Shown here piece by piece: positions 1 to 7,848 of a DNA stretch of 43,496 bases; the stretch's first letter is position 1; every line of letters begins with the position of its first letter. Source of the stretch: Armatimonadota bacterium. GTDB taxonomy: Bacteria > Bacteroidota > Ignavibacteria > OLB7. The DNA lies in NCBI GenBank assembly GCA_020850315.1, contig JADZEY010000082.1, positions 1 through 43,496 of the forward strand. The letters run 5' to 3'. The notes beneath the pieces were generated by a model. That model had not been told where the DNA came from and did not search any database. It saw only the letters and a program-made list of their open reading frames with translations. Both the position numbers and the translations under genes were made by a program.

Positions 1-1108
1 CCAATAATCGTTGTCCCGGCTTGCCAGCAAAGACGCTGATGCGTTCACCTGCAAAGTCACCACCAATCGTGACCAGATCAAGGACATGATCGCCCGTGAC
101 ATCACTGAACAGAGCGAACTCGCTGCCAGAAGAACGAACGTTGATGGACTGAATCTCGGTGGTATCTATCCATGGTATTTCCGAACGCTGATAGACAACA
201 TGAACATCTATGATGTTGTTGCCGAAGATGTTGCCGCTACCATCATAGAAGATGAGGTCATTCTCCCCCGAGCAATCATGGTCACGATATTCTATTCCTT
301 TATCACCAGGTGGAGACCACCACCGTTGCACAGGCGAATAGTCTCTGCCATTGCGTCCCCATCGTTTCCCTGGCTCCCCTGCAAACACATAGATCCTTGG
401 AATCTTCACCAATCCACCACGGGTGAACCCTGAGCCTGTTCCTCGCACCAACAGGTCGGCTATCTGGTCGCCATTGAAGTCACCACTGACACCTCGATTC
501 GGAGTAATCCAAATCGGCGCATCACAGGGTAATTGGGTGGTGTCGCTGGTTGAGTAACCACCATTGGGTTGCCCCCAGAAGACCACTGGCATACCGATGT
601 ATCGCCCTGTCGGCCCTTGTGAGGTATCGTTATAGAGATGGATGCCGCAAACGATGTCGAAGAATCCGTCAGCATCAAAGTCACCAGTACAGAGGAACGT
701 AGTCATCGAGCCGATTTCCGTTGGTCCGATGCGGAGACCATCGGCAGGAGTTGGCAGCTTGTTCTTCCTGCCATAGAACAACAGTAACTCGTTGCCACGA
801 GTTGTCTTATCAGTACCAAACGCTGTGTCACAACGGGTTCGCTCGATAATGTAATCGGCCAGTCCGTCGTTGTTCAGATCACCGGTTGGAATGATCTGCA
901 TACCAAACAGCTCTCCAGTTTCACCTACCCAACCGGGCAAGCAGGTTAATGTAGCCCCATCCATGGTTCCCCATTCTTGCATGTAAGCAACGGAGGGGTG
1001 TCGTGGGTCAATGCGGTCTTGGGCGTGGCTTCCGGTGTGGGCAAGCAGTAGCACTGCTGTTGTTAGCAGCAGAAGAAAAACGCAGTTGTTGGTGTGTGGT
1101 GTTCTCAC
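1..1108 (-). CDS. Secreted FG-GAP/VCBS-repeat protein, 3' end cut by the window edge
   Basis: An open frame of 369 codons runs without a stop from a GTG at 1108 to the left edge. It begins with a signal peptide (hydrophobic LLLLTTAVLLLA, probable cleavage after SHA near residue 29). Four FG-GAP/VCBS-type calcium-loop motifs follow: GDLNNDGLADY, GDFDADGFFDI, GDFNGDQIADL and SDVTGDHVLDL. In this family such repeats form a beta-propeller on exported or surface proteins; the ligand is not known here. The GTG overlaps the stop of the upstream ATPase gene (GTGA, 1105-1108), so the two are probably one operon with coupled translation. There is no alternative ATG near the signal peptide, which fixes the GTG start. 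A T9SS sorting domain might follow beyond the window, but this is inference. Confidence 0.85.
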   Translation of the reverse strand, partial: MRTPHTNNCVFLLLLTTAVLLLAHTGSHAQDRIDPRHPSVAYMQEWGTMDGATLTCLPGWVGETGELFGMQIIPTGDLNNDGLADYIIERTRCDTAFGTDKTTRGNELLLFYGRKNKLPTPADGLRIGPTEIGSMTTFLCTGDFDADGFFDIVCGIHLYNDTSQGPTGRYIGMPVVFWGQPNGGYSTSDTTQLPCDAPIWITPNRGVSGDFNGDQIADLLVRGTGSGFTRGGLVKIPRIYVFAGEPGKRWGRNGRDYSPVQRWWSPPGDKGIEYRDHDCSGENDLIFYDGSGNIFGNNIIDVHVVYQRSEIPWIDTTEIQSINVRSSGSEFALFSDVTGDHVLDLVTIGGDFAGERISVFAGKPGQRLL

Positions 1109-4100
1109 TCTTCTTCCTGTTGGGCTAATTTCATCTCTACTCGCGTGGCTTCGGTGCGCTTCCCCTGGCGCAGCAGCACTTCGCGGAAGAGCTCGGCAAT
1201 TTCCTCGTCGTCCGGCATTGCGGCAAAGGCTTGCTCCAGAAGTTCTTCGGCAGTGGGAAGGTCTCCTTCCTTAGTGAGCAGTTTGGCCACACGAAGCAAG
1301 GTCTCGCGCAAGGTGTTCTCGTAATCTTCGCGGGCGGATTCAAAGAACTCATCATACAGGGTGGGGAAGGGGACTTGGCCGCAGCCGATACGCATGGCGG
1401 CGGCAATGGCCGGAACCGCACGGAGCAATCCCCCTTCCTTTAATGCCCTGATCGCTTCTTTCAGCTGCTGGTCGGCTTCTAACAGGTCAACCCACACGGC
1501 TTCACGGTTCAGCTGGGGGACCTCGCCGATGGTGTCAACCGCTTCGCTCCCAATCGCTTCCCGCAGCCGGAAGACGGCAAAATTCAGCGACTTCCGCGCC
1601 TTGTCGGGGTCGCGCTCGTTGCCGATTGCCAATGCCATAAACTCACGGTGGGAAAGCCGGCGGGCCAGCATTTCGTTGGCGGTCATCAGCCCCAACAGTG
1701 TGGCAATTTGCGCCCCACGGACGCGCTCCGGTTCTTCGCCCGGGCGTTGCACGGTGATAGTCCCAAACATCATCACTTTGGTGCGGGTTTCTGCCGATTC
1801 GTTGCTGGCCAGTTGCTCCGATTCCCGTTCGCGTTGCAGTGCTTTCAGCCGTGCGCGGCGGGCCGTAAGCTCACCTTTACTGAAGGCGTAGCCGAACTCC
1901 TTCAGCAGCGGCGCAATCAGCGCCGGAAGCCGCAGCCGTTCAAGGTGTTCCACCGCACGTTCCAGCCCGTCGTGAAGGTGGCGGCGTAGCGTCTCCGGGA
2001 GCGATTTGAACTCCTGCGGCATGGACCCCACCAGCCGGAACACCGCGTGGGTGGCCGCCAGGTCTTCAATGGCTAAGATTGGGCAGCGGAAAATTTCCCC
2101 AACAACTCTCTCAACTTCCTGAAGCGCGCCCCCTTGCTGAACAAGCTGCTGCAACCGTGCCAGCAAGTTGAGTGGTTCGCGCAGGCTTGCGGTGCTGTCT
2201 TCAGTTTCGTTAATGGTTTCGTTCTCCAGCAAATAGCCAAGCGTAGCGGTCAGGTCTTGTGTGCGAATGCCGAATTGCTCACGTAATTGGCGGGCTTTCT
2301 GCTGATCGCACCGGAGCAGTGCCGTACGCATCAGGATGGAGCCGATAAGCTGATGCCCTAGTACTTTCAGCACGTTGGTGTTGCTGGCGCAGACTTCTTC
2401 GGCTTGTTGGGCAAGGGCGCCGAAATCGGCTCCAAGCATTGCGTTCGCGTTCAGCATCACAAGCTGGCAACTCATGACTTCCGGGCGCAGCCCAAGCTCG
2501 CGGAATCGTGGAAGGGAGCGTTGGGCATTGGCAAGCATCTCATCCAACAATCCGATCTCGTGATACAACCCAATCTTCTGGATTCGCAGGTCGCTTTTCC
2601 GTCCCTCTTTGGTCAGCTCCTCAAGTTCCTGGATGGATTGCAGCCGCCGTTGCAGTTCTTCCTCGGTTTGGTACAGCCACAGCAGGTTGGGGGAGATGCC
2701 AACAAAGGCACTGCGGACGATATCGGCAGGAATGGAGGGATCATTCTGTAGCTCGTTCAGTTTCCGTTCCACCATCCGCATCAGTTGCAGGTTCCGCAGC
2801 GAGCTTGCCGCGCGCCCTAGGTCAATCAGGTTCCCGGCGTAGCGTATATGGCGACGCAGTGCGGGGAATTGTTCCACCACCTGCTCCACTTCGCCCCATT
2901 GTTGCTCCAGTTGTTCGGGATGTTTACGCCGCAGCAATCGCCGCTGGAAGATCAAGCCGGCAAGGCGATACTCACCCCAGGTTTCGTTGATTGGGTTGGC
3001 GGTAAGCTCCAGCAACTGCTCCACAAGCTCGGTGTACTCAGGGGCTTGTTCGCGCCGCAGCAGTTGCAGCCGGTAGCGGATCAGCATCACATCGAGTTCC
3101 CGTTGTGCGGGTTCTTCTAACTGGGGTCGCACCCGTGTGGCCATTTCCGCACCGATACTCCATATCGCTAGGGAGGAACGCCACATTCTGGTTCCATCAA
3201 TCACAAAGGCGATGGTTAAGATGCCCCGAATCGCCTGCAACACTGTTTCGGGAGTGGCGGTGATGCTGCCAAGCTGTTTTCCCAATAGTTCCAGCGGGAG
3301 GATGGAGTAGAGGGTGCGTTGTTCGGCAAGGAGTTGCACGATCATGTTTGGGTCGTGCGTGCGGCTTTCCACAAAGTGACGGTGGATCAGGTTGTGGGTG
3401 AAGGTTAGTGGGGTTCCGATTGCACGATATTCGGCAAGGGAGGAGGGGGTTGCTGTGGGTACCGAGAGAACCCCTTTGAATATCAGCGGGTTGATTGCTG
3501 CGGCGGCATCCGGCAGCAGAAGGGCGGCGGTTTCGCGGGCGAAGACTTCCCCCAGCATCGCCACGGTTGCTGCGGCGGATTTCTCCGATTCGGTTAAGTG
3601 TGCCACCATTCCTTCGGAGAGCAGCCGAACGTTCCGCTCCAGCGAGTCAGTGAAGGCGCGTGCGTCAATCATTCCGCTTGCGGTGGAGGCCGCCGCCGCT
3701 GCGCGATTTCCTGCTTGGGTTGGGCGCACGGCACCACGCAACGCGGAGCGAATCGCCATGGCGTTCCCCAGCGTTTTTTCCGAAAGGGCGCGGATTGCAG
3801 CCTCATCCAGCGCGTGGTTGCCGAATATCTCCGTGCAGATCGTCGCAATGTCCGATTCATTTATGCCGGTTAGTACAATCTCATCTACAAGAAATCGCTC
3901 AATCAGCCCCCGTGCAGCAAGGGTGACGGGGCGGGCTGTGAGAAGAATGGAGAGGGGCTCATCGGCAAGGCGTTCCAGCAGTGGGGCGAACTCACCCAGG
4001 ACGTCGCCGCCCAGCAGGTGGACATCTTCCAGCACCAACAGCGTTGGCCGAAGCCCGCAGATGCGAAGGATTGCCGAAGTAACCCCCGACAACGTTTCTT

Positions 4101-4416
4101 CGGGATCAGATTTCAGCAGCTGCTGGGCGGCAGGGTTGCGGGAAACCGCGCGCGCCAGCAGCGAAGGGATAGAGGTTGCAGCGTCGGGATAGAATCGCGC
4201 CTGCATCACCACCCCTCCGGCAATCGAAATTTGCGATGCGGCTTCTTCGGTCAAACGACTTTTCCCCACCCCGGCTTCCCCCACTACCATCATTGTTCGC
4301 AGCCCGTGCGCCTGGAACGTTTCGCGCCAGAAATTCAGCAATCGCTCAAGCTCCGCCTCCCTTCCGGTAAACGGAAGCAGCCCGTGGTTCAGGAAATTTA
4401 TTAGTGTGCGGTTCAT
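1105..4416 (-). CDS. Large AAA-type ATPase with C-terminal SARP/BTAD-like DNA-binding domain
   Basis: A 1103-residue cytoplasmic protein. Residues about 15-330 are an AAA/STAND-type ATPase: Walker A GEAGVGKS at 46-53 and Walker B LLVLEDVH at 126-133. A long alpha-helical middle part (about 350-860) looks like TPR-type helical repeats. From about residue 878 the C-terminus resembles an OmpR-type winged helix followed by a bacterial transcriptional activator (BTAD) helical domain, with KARKSLNFAVFRLREAIG matching the usual recognition-helix region. SARP regulators such as AfsR carry these parts in the opposite order (DNA-binding N-terminal, ATPase after it), so this is an AfsR/MalT-like regulator with a rearranged layout. 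The next gene overlaps its stop codon. It adjoins a cluster of secreted-protein genes whose promoters carry 22-bp direct repeats, and it is the obvious candidate activator. No Shine-Dalgarno is seen before the ATG. Confidence 0.8.
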   Translation of the reverse strand: MNRTLINFLNHGLLPFTGREAELERLLNFWRETFQAHGLRTMMVVGEAGVGKSRLTEEAASQISIAGGVVMQARFYPDAATSIPSLLARAVSRNPAAQQLLKSDPEETLSGVTSAILRICGLRPTLLVLEDVHLLGGDVLGEFAPLLERLADEPLSILLTARPVTLAARGLIERFLVDEIVLTGINESDIATICTEIFGNHALDEAAIRALSEKTLGNAMAIRSALRGAVRPTQAGNRAAAAASTASGMIDARAFTDSLERNVRLLSEGMVAHLTESEKSAAATVAMLGEVFARETAALLLPDAAAAINPLIFKGVLSVPTATPSSLAEYRAIGTPLTFTHNLIHRHFVESRTHDPNMIVQLLAEQRTLYSILPLELLGKQLGSITATPETVLQAIRGILTIAFVIDGTRMWRSSLAIWSIGAEMATRVRPQLEEPAQRELDVMLIRYRLQLLRREQAPEYTELVEQLLELTANPINETWGEYRLAGLIFQRRLLRRKHPEQLEQQWGEVEQVVEQFPALRRHIRYAGNLIDLGRAASSLRNLQLMRMVERKLNELQNDPSIPADIVRSAFVGISPNLLWLYQTEEELQRRLQSIQELEELTKEGRKSDLRIQKIGLYHEIGLLDEMLANAQRSLPRFRELGLRPEVMSCQLVMLNANAMLGADFGALAQQAEEVCASNTNVLKVLGHQLIGSILMRTALLRCDQQKARQLREQFGIRTQDLTATLGYLLENETINETEDSTASLREPLNLLARLQQLVQQGGALQEVERVVGEIFRCPILAIEDLAATHAVFRLVGSMPQEFKSLPETLRRHLHDGLERAVEHLERLRLPALIAPLLKEFGYAFSKGELTARRARLKALQRERESEQLASNESAETRTKVMMFGTITVQRPGEEPERVRGAQIATLLGLMTANEMLARRLSHREFMALAIGNERDPDKARKSLNFAVFRLREAIGSEAVDTIGEVPQLNREAVWVDLLEADQQLKEAIRALKEGGLLRAVPAIAAAMRIGCGQVPFPTLYDEFFESAREDYENTLRETLLRVAKLLTKEGDLPTAEELLEQAFAAMPDDEEIAELFREVLLRQGKRTEATRVEMKLAQQEEE

Positions 4417-4716
4417 GGGATCAGGAAATCAGGAATTGGAGAGGGGAGAGGTTGGTTAATGGAACCAGCGATTGGTAAAAATATAGGGTACTGCTCTTAA
4501 TTAGAGTGCGTTGGGAATGGGAGTAGGGAAGATTTTGCTGGGGAGATTGCGTCCGCTACTCAACACGGGGGGGCGGGAACCAACGTCGAGAAGGAGATGG
4601 CAATGCTTCGGTTGTTCACCTCACCTCCGCTCATGCTGAGCCCGTCGAAGCCTGTCCTGAGCTTTGCCGAAGGGTATGAGTGGAGCCACCGAACGGGAAA
4701 TCTTTCACTCTTCCAG
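4417..4716. other. Intergenic region between divergent transcription units
   Basis: No convincing gene. On the minus strand a TATATTTT-like box (around 4480) could serve the ATPase gene. The only other structure is the dispersed repeat at 4632-4674, described separately. A short open frame here (4597-4794) has no ribosome site and spans the repeat, so it is not called. Confidence 0.5.
4632..4674. repeat. Dispersed 'TGCTGAG...CGAAG' repeat, two head-to-tail units
   Basis: Two near-copies of the motif TGAGC(C/T)(C/T)(G/T)(T/C)CGAAG follow each other. This short element, often read as CTTCGGCAAGCTCAGCATGA, is scattered through many bacterial genomes as an extragenic repeat. A further copy overlaps the end of the sigma-54 regulator gene at 27631-27654. 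Confidence 0.6.
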
Positions 4717-4784
4717 CCTAAATCGTTTTCCCACGATTACGGCAATCGGTTCGGAGCAAACCGGAAGGTTGGGCGGCTACCTTG
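4717..4784 (+). promoter_or_regulatory. Putative promoter with three degenerate 22-bp units and TACCTTG box
   Basis: Three consecutive 22-bp blocks (4717, 4739, 4761) resemble the clearer arrays at 5504 and 6505. AATCG occurs in the first two blocks (4721, 4744). The third block ends in TACCTTG at 4778-4784, which fits the TATCTTG box seen at the other arrays. This is the weakest of the three examples: the spacing of the core drifts by one base and the third unit lacks AATCG. It lies 75 bases upstream of the CARDB-like gene and is followed by an AC-rich leader. Confidence 0.4.
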
Positions 4785-4858
4785 TACAGCATAGTTCGGC
4801 ACAAAACTGGCCGAACCAGAACCACAACACAACCACAACACAACAAGGAAGCAGAACA

Positions 4859-5386
4859 ATGAAGACAACAATCAACGCAATCCTACGCTTTTGCATGATT
4901 CCGGCAGCACTGGTGGCAATGGTTGCCGCCACAGCAACCGCTCAACCGACGCAAATCCCGTTATCATCGGGCCAGCAACGCCCAAAACCAACCCGCGACA
5001 TCACTGCAACGGGGGACTTCCGGATTGTTGGCGCAACCCAAACATTCGGTGTGAACTACGGCGGGAGCATCACCCTGAAAGCCAGTGACCTAACTTTTGT
5101 GGCCACTACCAAGAAGTATGCCATGAATATGATCTATACCATGACCAACAACGGCAATGCTGGAACTGGTTTGTTCAACAATCGGATTGTTGATAATGGT
5201 GCCGGGATAAGCGGCGTAACCGGGCAATCGCTGAACGCTGGCCAAACAAAGGCGGTTACTCACTCCAAAGTGCAGCTCTCCGAGGGGACTCACATCATCA
5301 CGCTGATGCTGGATGACGCGAACGCCTGCGCCGAAACTGACGAGGGGAACAACACCTTCAAGCTGACAGTGGTGATTGTGCCATAA
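4859..5386 (+). CDS. Small exported CARDB-like protein
   Basis: 175 residues starting at the ATG that follows an AAGGA ribosome site. A signal peptide (hydrophobic core AALVAMVAATATA, cleavage near residue 28) is followed by about 145 residues. The second half has the features of a CARDB-type Ig-like fold: YTMTNNGNAGTG, an LNAGQTK strand turn and the diagnostic end LDDANACAETDEGNN. CARDB domains are adhesion modules of extracellular proteins in bacteria and archaea. The partner is unknown. A longer open frame reaches upstream to 4664, but it covers the promoter-like region and dispersed repeat, so the signal-peptide start is preferred. The signal peptide closely resembles that of the secreted protein at 7001, suggesting co-evolved export. 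A hairpin terminator follows 46 bases downstream. Confidence 0.8.
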   Translation: MKTTINAILRFCMIPAALVAMVAATATAQPTQIPLSSGQQRPKPTRDITATGDFRIVGATQTFGVNYGGSITLKASDLTFVATTKKYAMNMIYTMTNNGNAGTGLFNNRIVDNGAGISGVTGQSLNAGQTKAVTHSKVQLSEGTHIITLMLDDANACAETDEGNNTFKLTVVIVP

Positions 5387-5432
5387 CGAACCGACGGAAC
5401 GATGCTTCGGTAGCGATGCTTCAGTAGCAATA

Positions 5433-5468
5433 GCAGCGGGGAGCCATAACCCTTCCCGCTGCGGTTTT
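5433..5468 (+). terminator. Rho-independent terminator after the CARDB-like gene
   Basis: GCAGCGGG (5433-5440) pairs with CCCGCTGC (5455-5462). Three further G-T/A-T/G-C pairs extend the stem inward, and GGTTTT follows. Confidence 0.75.
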
Positions 5469-5503
5469 CCGAAACGGAGCAACCTCGACCCAAAATTTTT
5501 TTG

Positions 5504-5571
5504 CCGACAACCACTTTCTCCAAAACCGATAACCGCTTTCCCCCAAACCGACAATCGCCCCCGCTATCTTG
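5504..5571 (+). promoter_or_regulatory. Three tandem 22-bp repeats ending in TATCTTG promoter box
   Basis: Three exact-length units start at 5504, 5526 and 5548. Each begins CCGA(C/T)AA(C/T)C. The first two continue with TTTC(T/C)CC and A-runs. In the third the second half is replaced by the TATCTTG box (5565-5571). The core GACAATC ends seven to eight bases before the box. A 22-bp period is two helical turns, the arrangement described for SARP activators, which bind heptamer direct repeats spaced 11 or 22 bp with the last one about 8 bp from the -10. It follows directly on the terminator of the preceding gene. Confidence 0.55.
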
Positions 5572-5577
5572 ATAGAG

Positions 5578-6311
5578 TGCCTGGTAGCAACGGGCAATGT
5601 AAACCACCAACAAGAAAGAATCGCGGCACGGCCACCAACCGCGCCTGCCACACCAAACGAAAGGAAACCAGCAGATAGATCTGGTTGACAAGCAAGAGAG
5701 AGAGCAGTAATTAAAGAAGCGAGAGAGCCACCACCACAAAAAGCGGCGCACCACACTGCAAAGAAAAAGGGAAAGGAGAGCGGCACACCACCAGCCGCTG
5801 CAGATGGAGAGAAAGAGAGGAAACAACAACGCCGATAATGAGAGCAGGCACGGCGTATCACAACACACCATCAGCCGGGAACCACCACCCCGGCAAAACG
5901 GCAACACCACTGCCAACAGCTTGGAAAATCAACCGAGCAAAGGGAAGAGTGAAATAGAGAGATAGAACAATTCTTCCTGAAAAAACCACCACCAGAAGGA
6001 GCAGTGCCGAAGCATTGTGTGGGGGGAGTGAGCAAGAGAGAGAAAAAAGATGGCGCACCGGAGAATGCCATTGCAGCACAAAAGGCAATGGGGGCGGCGG
6101 TCCACCGCCCCCGAAGCCAACCAACTGAGGTCAAGAGAGAGAGACAGAGGTGTGGAGAGGCAAGAGAATCGCCAACAGCGCGATCATCACAACGCAAAAG
6201 AGAACCGATATCTTCTCCTTCGTTGTCTATAAACCGTAATTAGTCGCCAATCGTTTGTTCCTCCAATCCGCTGGGAAGCCTTGTGCAGCAAGGGCTTCCC
6301 AGCATTTTTTT
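5578..6311 (+). ncRNA. Candidate long T-depleted non-coding transcript
   Basis: About 730 bases lie between the promoter-like array at 5504-5571 and a strong terminator at 6270-6311, with no convincing gene on either strand. The plus strand is strikingly poor in T: by hand count about 46 T in the 540 bases 5641-6180. It is built of GA runs (CAAGAGAGAGA at about 5692, 6032 and 6132) and AC-rich stretches. Two hairpins stand out: GCCGGG/CCCGGC around 5874-5902 and GGGGGCGG/CCGCCCCC around 6089-6112. The long open frames on the minus strand are a consequence of T-depletion, not genes. It could be a regulatory RNA, an over-long leader whose gene was lost, or decayed DNA. Confidence 0.35.
6270..6311 (+). 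terminator. Strong rho-independent terminator without an obvious upstream gene
   Basis: GCTGGGAAGCC (6270-6280) pairs perfectly with GGCTTCCCAGC (6293-6303) and is followed by ATTTTTTT. Its orientation means that something is transcribed on the plus strand across 5578-6269, or that read-through from the CARDB-like gene needs stopping. Confidence 0.8.
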
Positions 6312-6504
6312 GCGGGGAAGAACCGGAGCCGTGCGCCCTTACAGGGCTTTGGATTGGGGGGGAATGTGATTCCCAGGACGATGCCATAGTCTTGAGTGGA
6401 ATGCCCTGTTGGGGCGGTAGGACACAGCACGCAGGTGAGGTTTTTTTCCGGCACACAGCGCAGGCAGGGCATAGATGAGGCAAAATTTCTTGAAGAAAAA
6501 TTCA

Positions 6505-6572
6505 CTGCCAACTCACATTGCCCAAAGTGATAATCGTTTCCGCTGATTCTGATAATCGCTGCCGATATCTTG
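6505..6572 (+). promoter_or_regulatory. Three tandem 22-bp repeats ending in TATCTTG promoter box
   Basis: Units start at 6505, 6527 and 6549. Units two and three share TGATAATCG, and unit one is more degenerate (GCCAACT core, GCCCAAA end as in the 5504 array). The third unit runs into TATCTTG at 6566-6572, seven bases after its AATCG. This is the same layout and spacing as at 5504-5571, although the sequences differ at many positions. It stands 76 bases before the zinc-ribbon gene. Confidence 0.55.
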
Positions 6573-6648
6573 AATGGTATAAACAACGCCACCACAACGA
6601 AAACAGAACAGAGAGTTCCAGAACGAGGGACTACGAAAGGAAGACGTT

Positions 6649-6936
6649 ATGCAGCCCGTTTCAACAATCCGACCAACAATGTCGCCAGGCTATCGGGAAC
6701 TTCGGCAATGCCCAAAATGTGGATCCTTCGGCAGCGAAGCGGACACCTTCTGTGCCTGCTGTGGAACCCAACTAAAACCCACCTGCAATGCCTGCGGAAC
6801 CGCAGTGGAGCAAACCATGGCATTCTACTGCACGCATTGCGGAACGCGGCTGGCAGAAGGGAGCAACGTAACGGAAGAACGGAGAAGCGAACCGGGGAGC
6901 GCAGCAGCATTTTTTCGGAACCACCGTGGGCAATAA
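6649..6936 (+). CDS. Small double zinc-ribbon protein
   Basis: 95 residues starting at an ATG preceded by GAAAGGAAG. Cysteine pairs CPKC, CACC, CNAC and CTHC form two consecutive zinc ribbons of the DZANK type (about residues 20-68). The remaining 27 residues are polar and unstructured. Such ribbons bind zinc and usually mediate protein or nucleic-acid contacts. No catalytic domain is attached, so the role is unknown. There is no signal peptide, so it is presumably cytoplasmic, unlike its neighbours. It is followed after a 64-base AC-rich leader by the secreted protein at 7001 and is probably co-transcribed with it from the 6566 promoter box. Confidence 0.65.
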   Translation: MQPVSTIRPTMSPGYRELRQCPKCGSFGSEADTFCACCGTQLKPTCNACGTAVEQTMAFYCTHCGTRLAEGSNVTEERRSEPGSAAAFFRNHRGQ

Positions 6937-7000
6937 CTGCCCAACAACCACATACAATCGAAACCAACACACAACCAACACACAGAAAGGAGCCAGAACC

Positions 7001-7492
7001 ATGAAGAAGCAACTCAGCAACCTGATCAAAATCGCAGCTATCGCCATTGCAATGGTTGCGGCAACGGCAATCCCAGCACTTGCACAACGGGGCGTAGCCG
7101 TTAATCCAAACATCCAGATTGCCAAAGTAACCGAAGTGCAAGTTGCCCCATACTTGGGTAGCGGCAACGGTGGCGGTAACTGCCCGCAAGGGGCAAGCTA
7201 TTCGGCAATGATTACCGTTGATGGGCCCTGCACCGTAAAGTTCGCGTGGATTACCGACAAAAATCCGAACCCGCCAGCATCCAGCTACACCAGCATCAAG
7301 TTCGACAAAGCGGGGTCGAAACCATACTACTACTACTTCAGCGCGACCAACGATCATCCAACGGTGTCCGGCTGGGTTGGCGTGAAAATCACTGCCCCAA
7401 ACCAGATGGAGTCCAACCATGTGAACTACTCGCTAAGCTGCACCCCAACCAATACTGTGCAGGTTAACCCGAACATCAAAATCAAGCCATAA
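7001..7492 (+). CDS. Small secreted protein of unknown function
   Basis: 163 residues starting at the ATG after AAAGGAGCC, an excellent ribosome site. A longer frame from 6926 overlaps the zinc-ribbon gene and is rejected. The signal peptide (IAAIAIAMVAATAIPALAQ) is cleaved after ALA near residue 28. The mature part is glycine-, tyrosine- and asparagine-rich, with a Cys pair about 23 residues apart (GGNC and GPC) and a late Cys in SLSCTP, which suggests a disulfide-stabilised beta protein. A curious internal echo exists: VNPNIQIAK near the N-terminus of the mature chain and VNPNIKIKP at the very C-terminus. No family was recognised. Confidence 0.75.
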   Translation: MKKQLSNLIKIAAIAIAMVAATAIPALAQRGVAVNPNIQIAKVTEVQVAPYLGSGNGGGNCPQGASYSAMITVDGPCTVKFAWITDKNPNPPASSYTSIKFDKAGSKPYYYYFSATNDHPTVSGWVGVKITAPNQMESNHVNYSLSCTPTNTVQVNPNIKIKP

Positions 7493-7516
7493 TCGGCAAG
7501 CAAAAAAAGATATTCT

Positions 7517-7546
7517 CCGAAGCAAAAAACTTTGCTAACTCTTCGG
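7517..7546. other. Nested stem-loop after the secreted-protein gene
   Basis: CCGAAG (7517-7522) pairs with CTTCGG (7541-7546) and an inner AGCAAA (7521-7526) pairs with TTTGCT (7531-7536). No T-run follows, so termination is uncertain. The block AAGCAAAAAA recurs 22 bases apart (7498 and 7520), so this could instead be a degenerate promoter array like those at 5504 and 6505. Confidence 0.4.
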
Positions 7547-7848
7547 GGATCGCTTCCGTTAAGCACCACAAGAGAGAGAGACAGAGAGAGGAGCGCAGGG
7601 AGAGAAACAACACGGAGCCTGCGCAACAGTAAGCATCACAAAACCCGGCGGAGAGATACCACCAACATCATCCGCCGGGGCTTCGGAACCGACAAGCAGC
7701 ACAGAGAGAGAGAGAAGGTTCAGAGAGTTCAGTTCCGAAATTCCAAACAGATAGGGGACGTTATCACACACTGCGTGCCCTTCCGCATCGGCAAATCAAG
7801 CCGAGAAATCACACAACCACCACACAAAGAACAGGAGAGAAGACGGCC
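7547..7848 (+). other. T-depleted, GA-rich leader before the NlpC/P60 lipoprotein gene
   Basis: No gene seen. The 180 bases 7561-7740 contain only about 14 T by hand count. GA runs appear at about 7570 and 7703. A stable hairpin, CCCGGCGGA (7644-7652) with TCCGCCGGG (7671-7679), has no T-run, so it is more likely a leader structure than a terminator. The last 40 bases are AC-rich and end in GGAGAGAAG before the ATG. Confidence 0.5.

Noticed and set aside
3392-4192. 266-codon plus-strand open frame
   Set aside because: It is antisense to the ATPase gene, whose Walker motifs prove the minus strand.
4597-4794. Short open frame before the CARDB-like gene
   Set aside because: It spans the dispersed repeat and the promoter-like array and has no recognisable product.
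5290-5916. Long open frames on the minus strand across the T-poor region
   Set aside because: Depletion of T on the plus strand removes TTA, CTA and TCA, so minus-strand stops vanish by composition. The predicted proteins are Cys/Trp/Leu-rich nonsense without ribosome sites.
6004-6243. Possible small gene starting GTG at 6004
   Set aside because: AAGGAG lies only two bases before the GTG, no family, and amino-acid content follows the GA repeats. Kept as part of the non-coding candidate.
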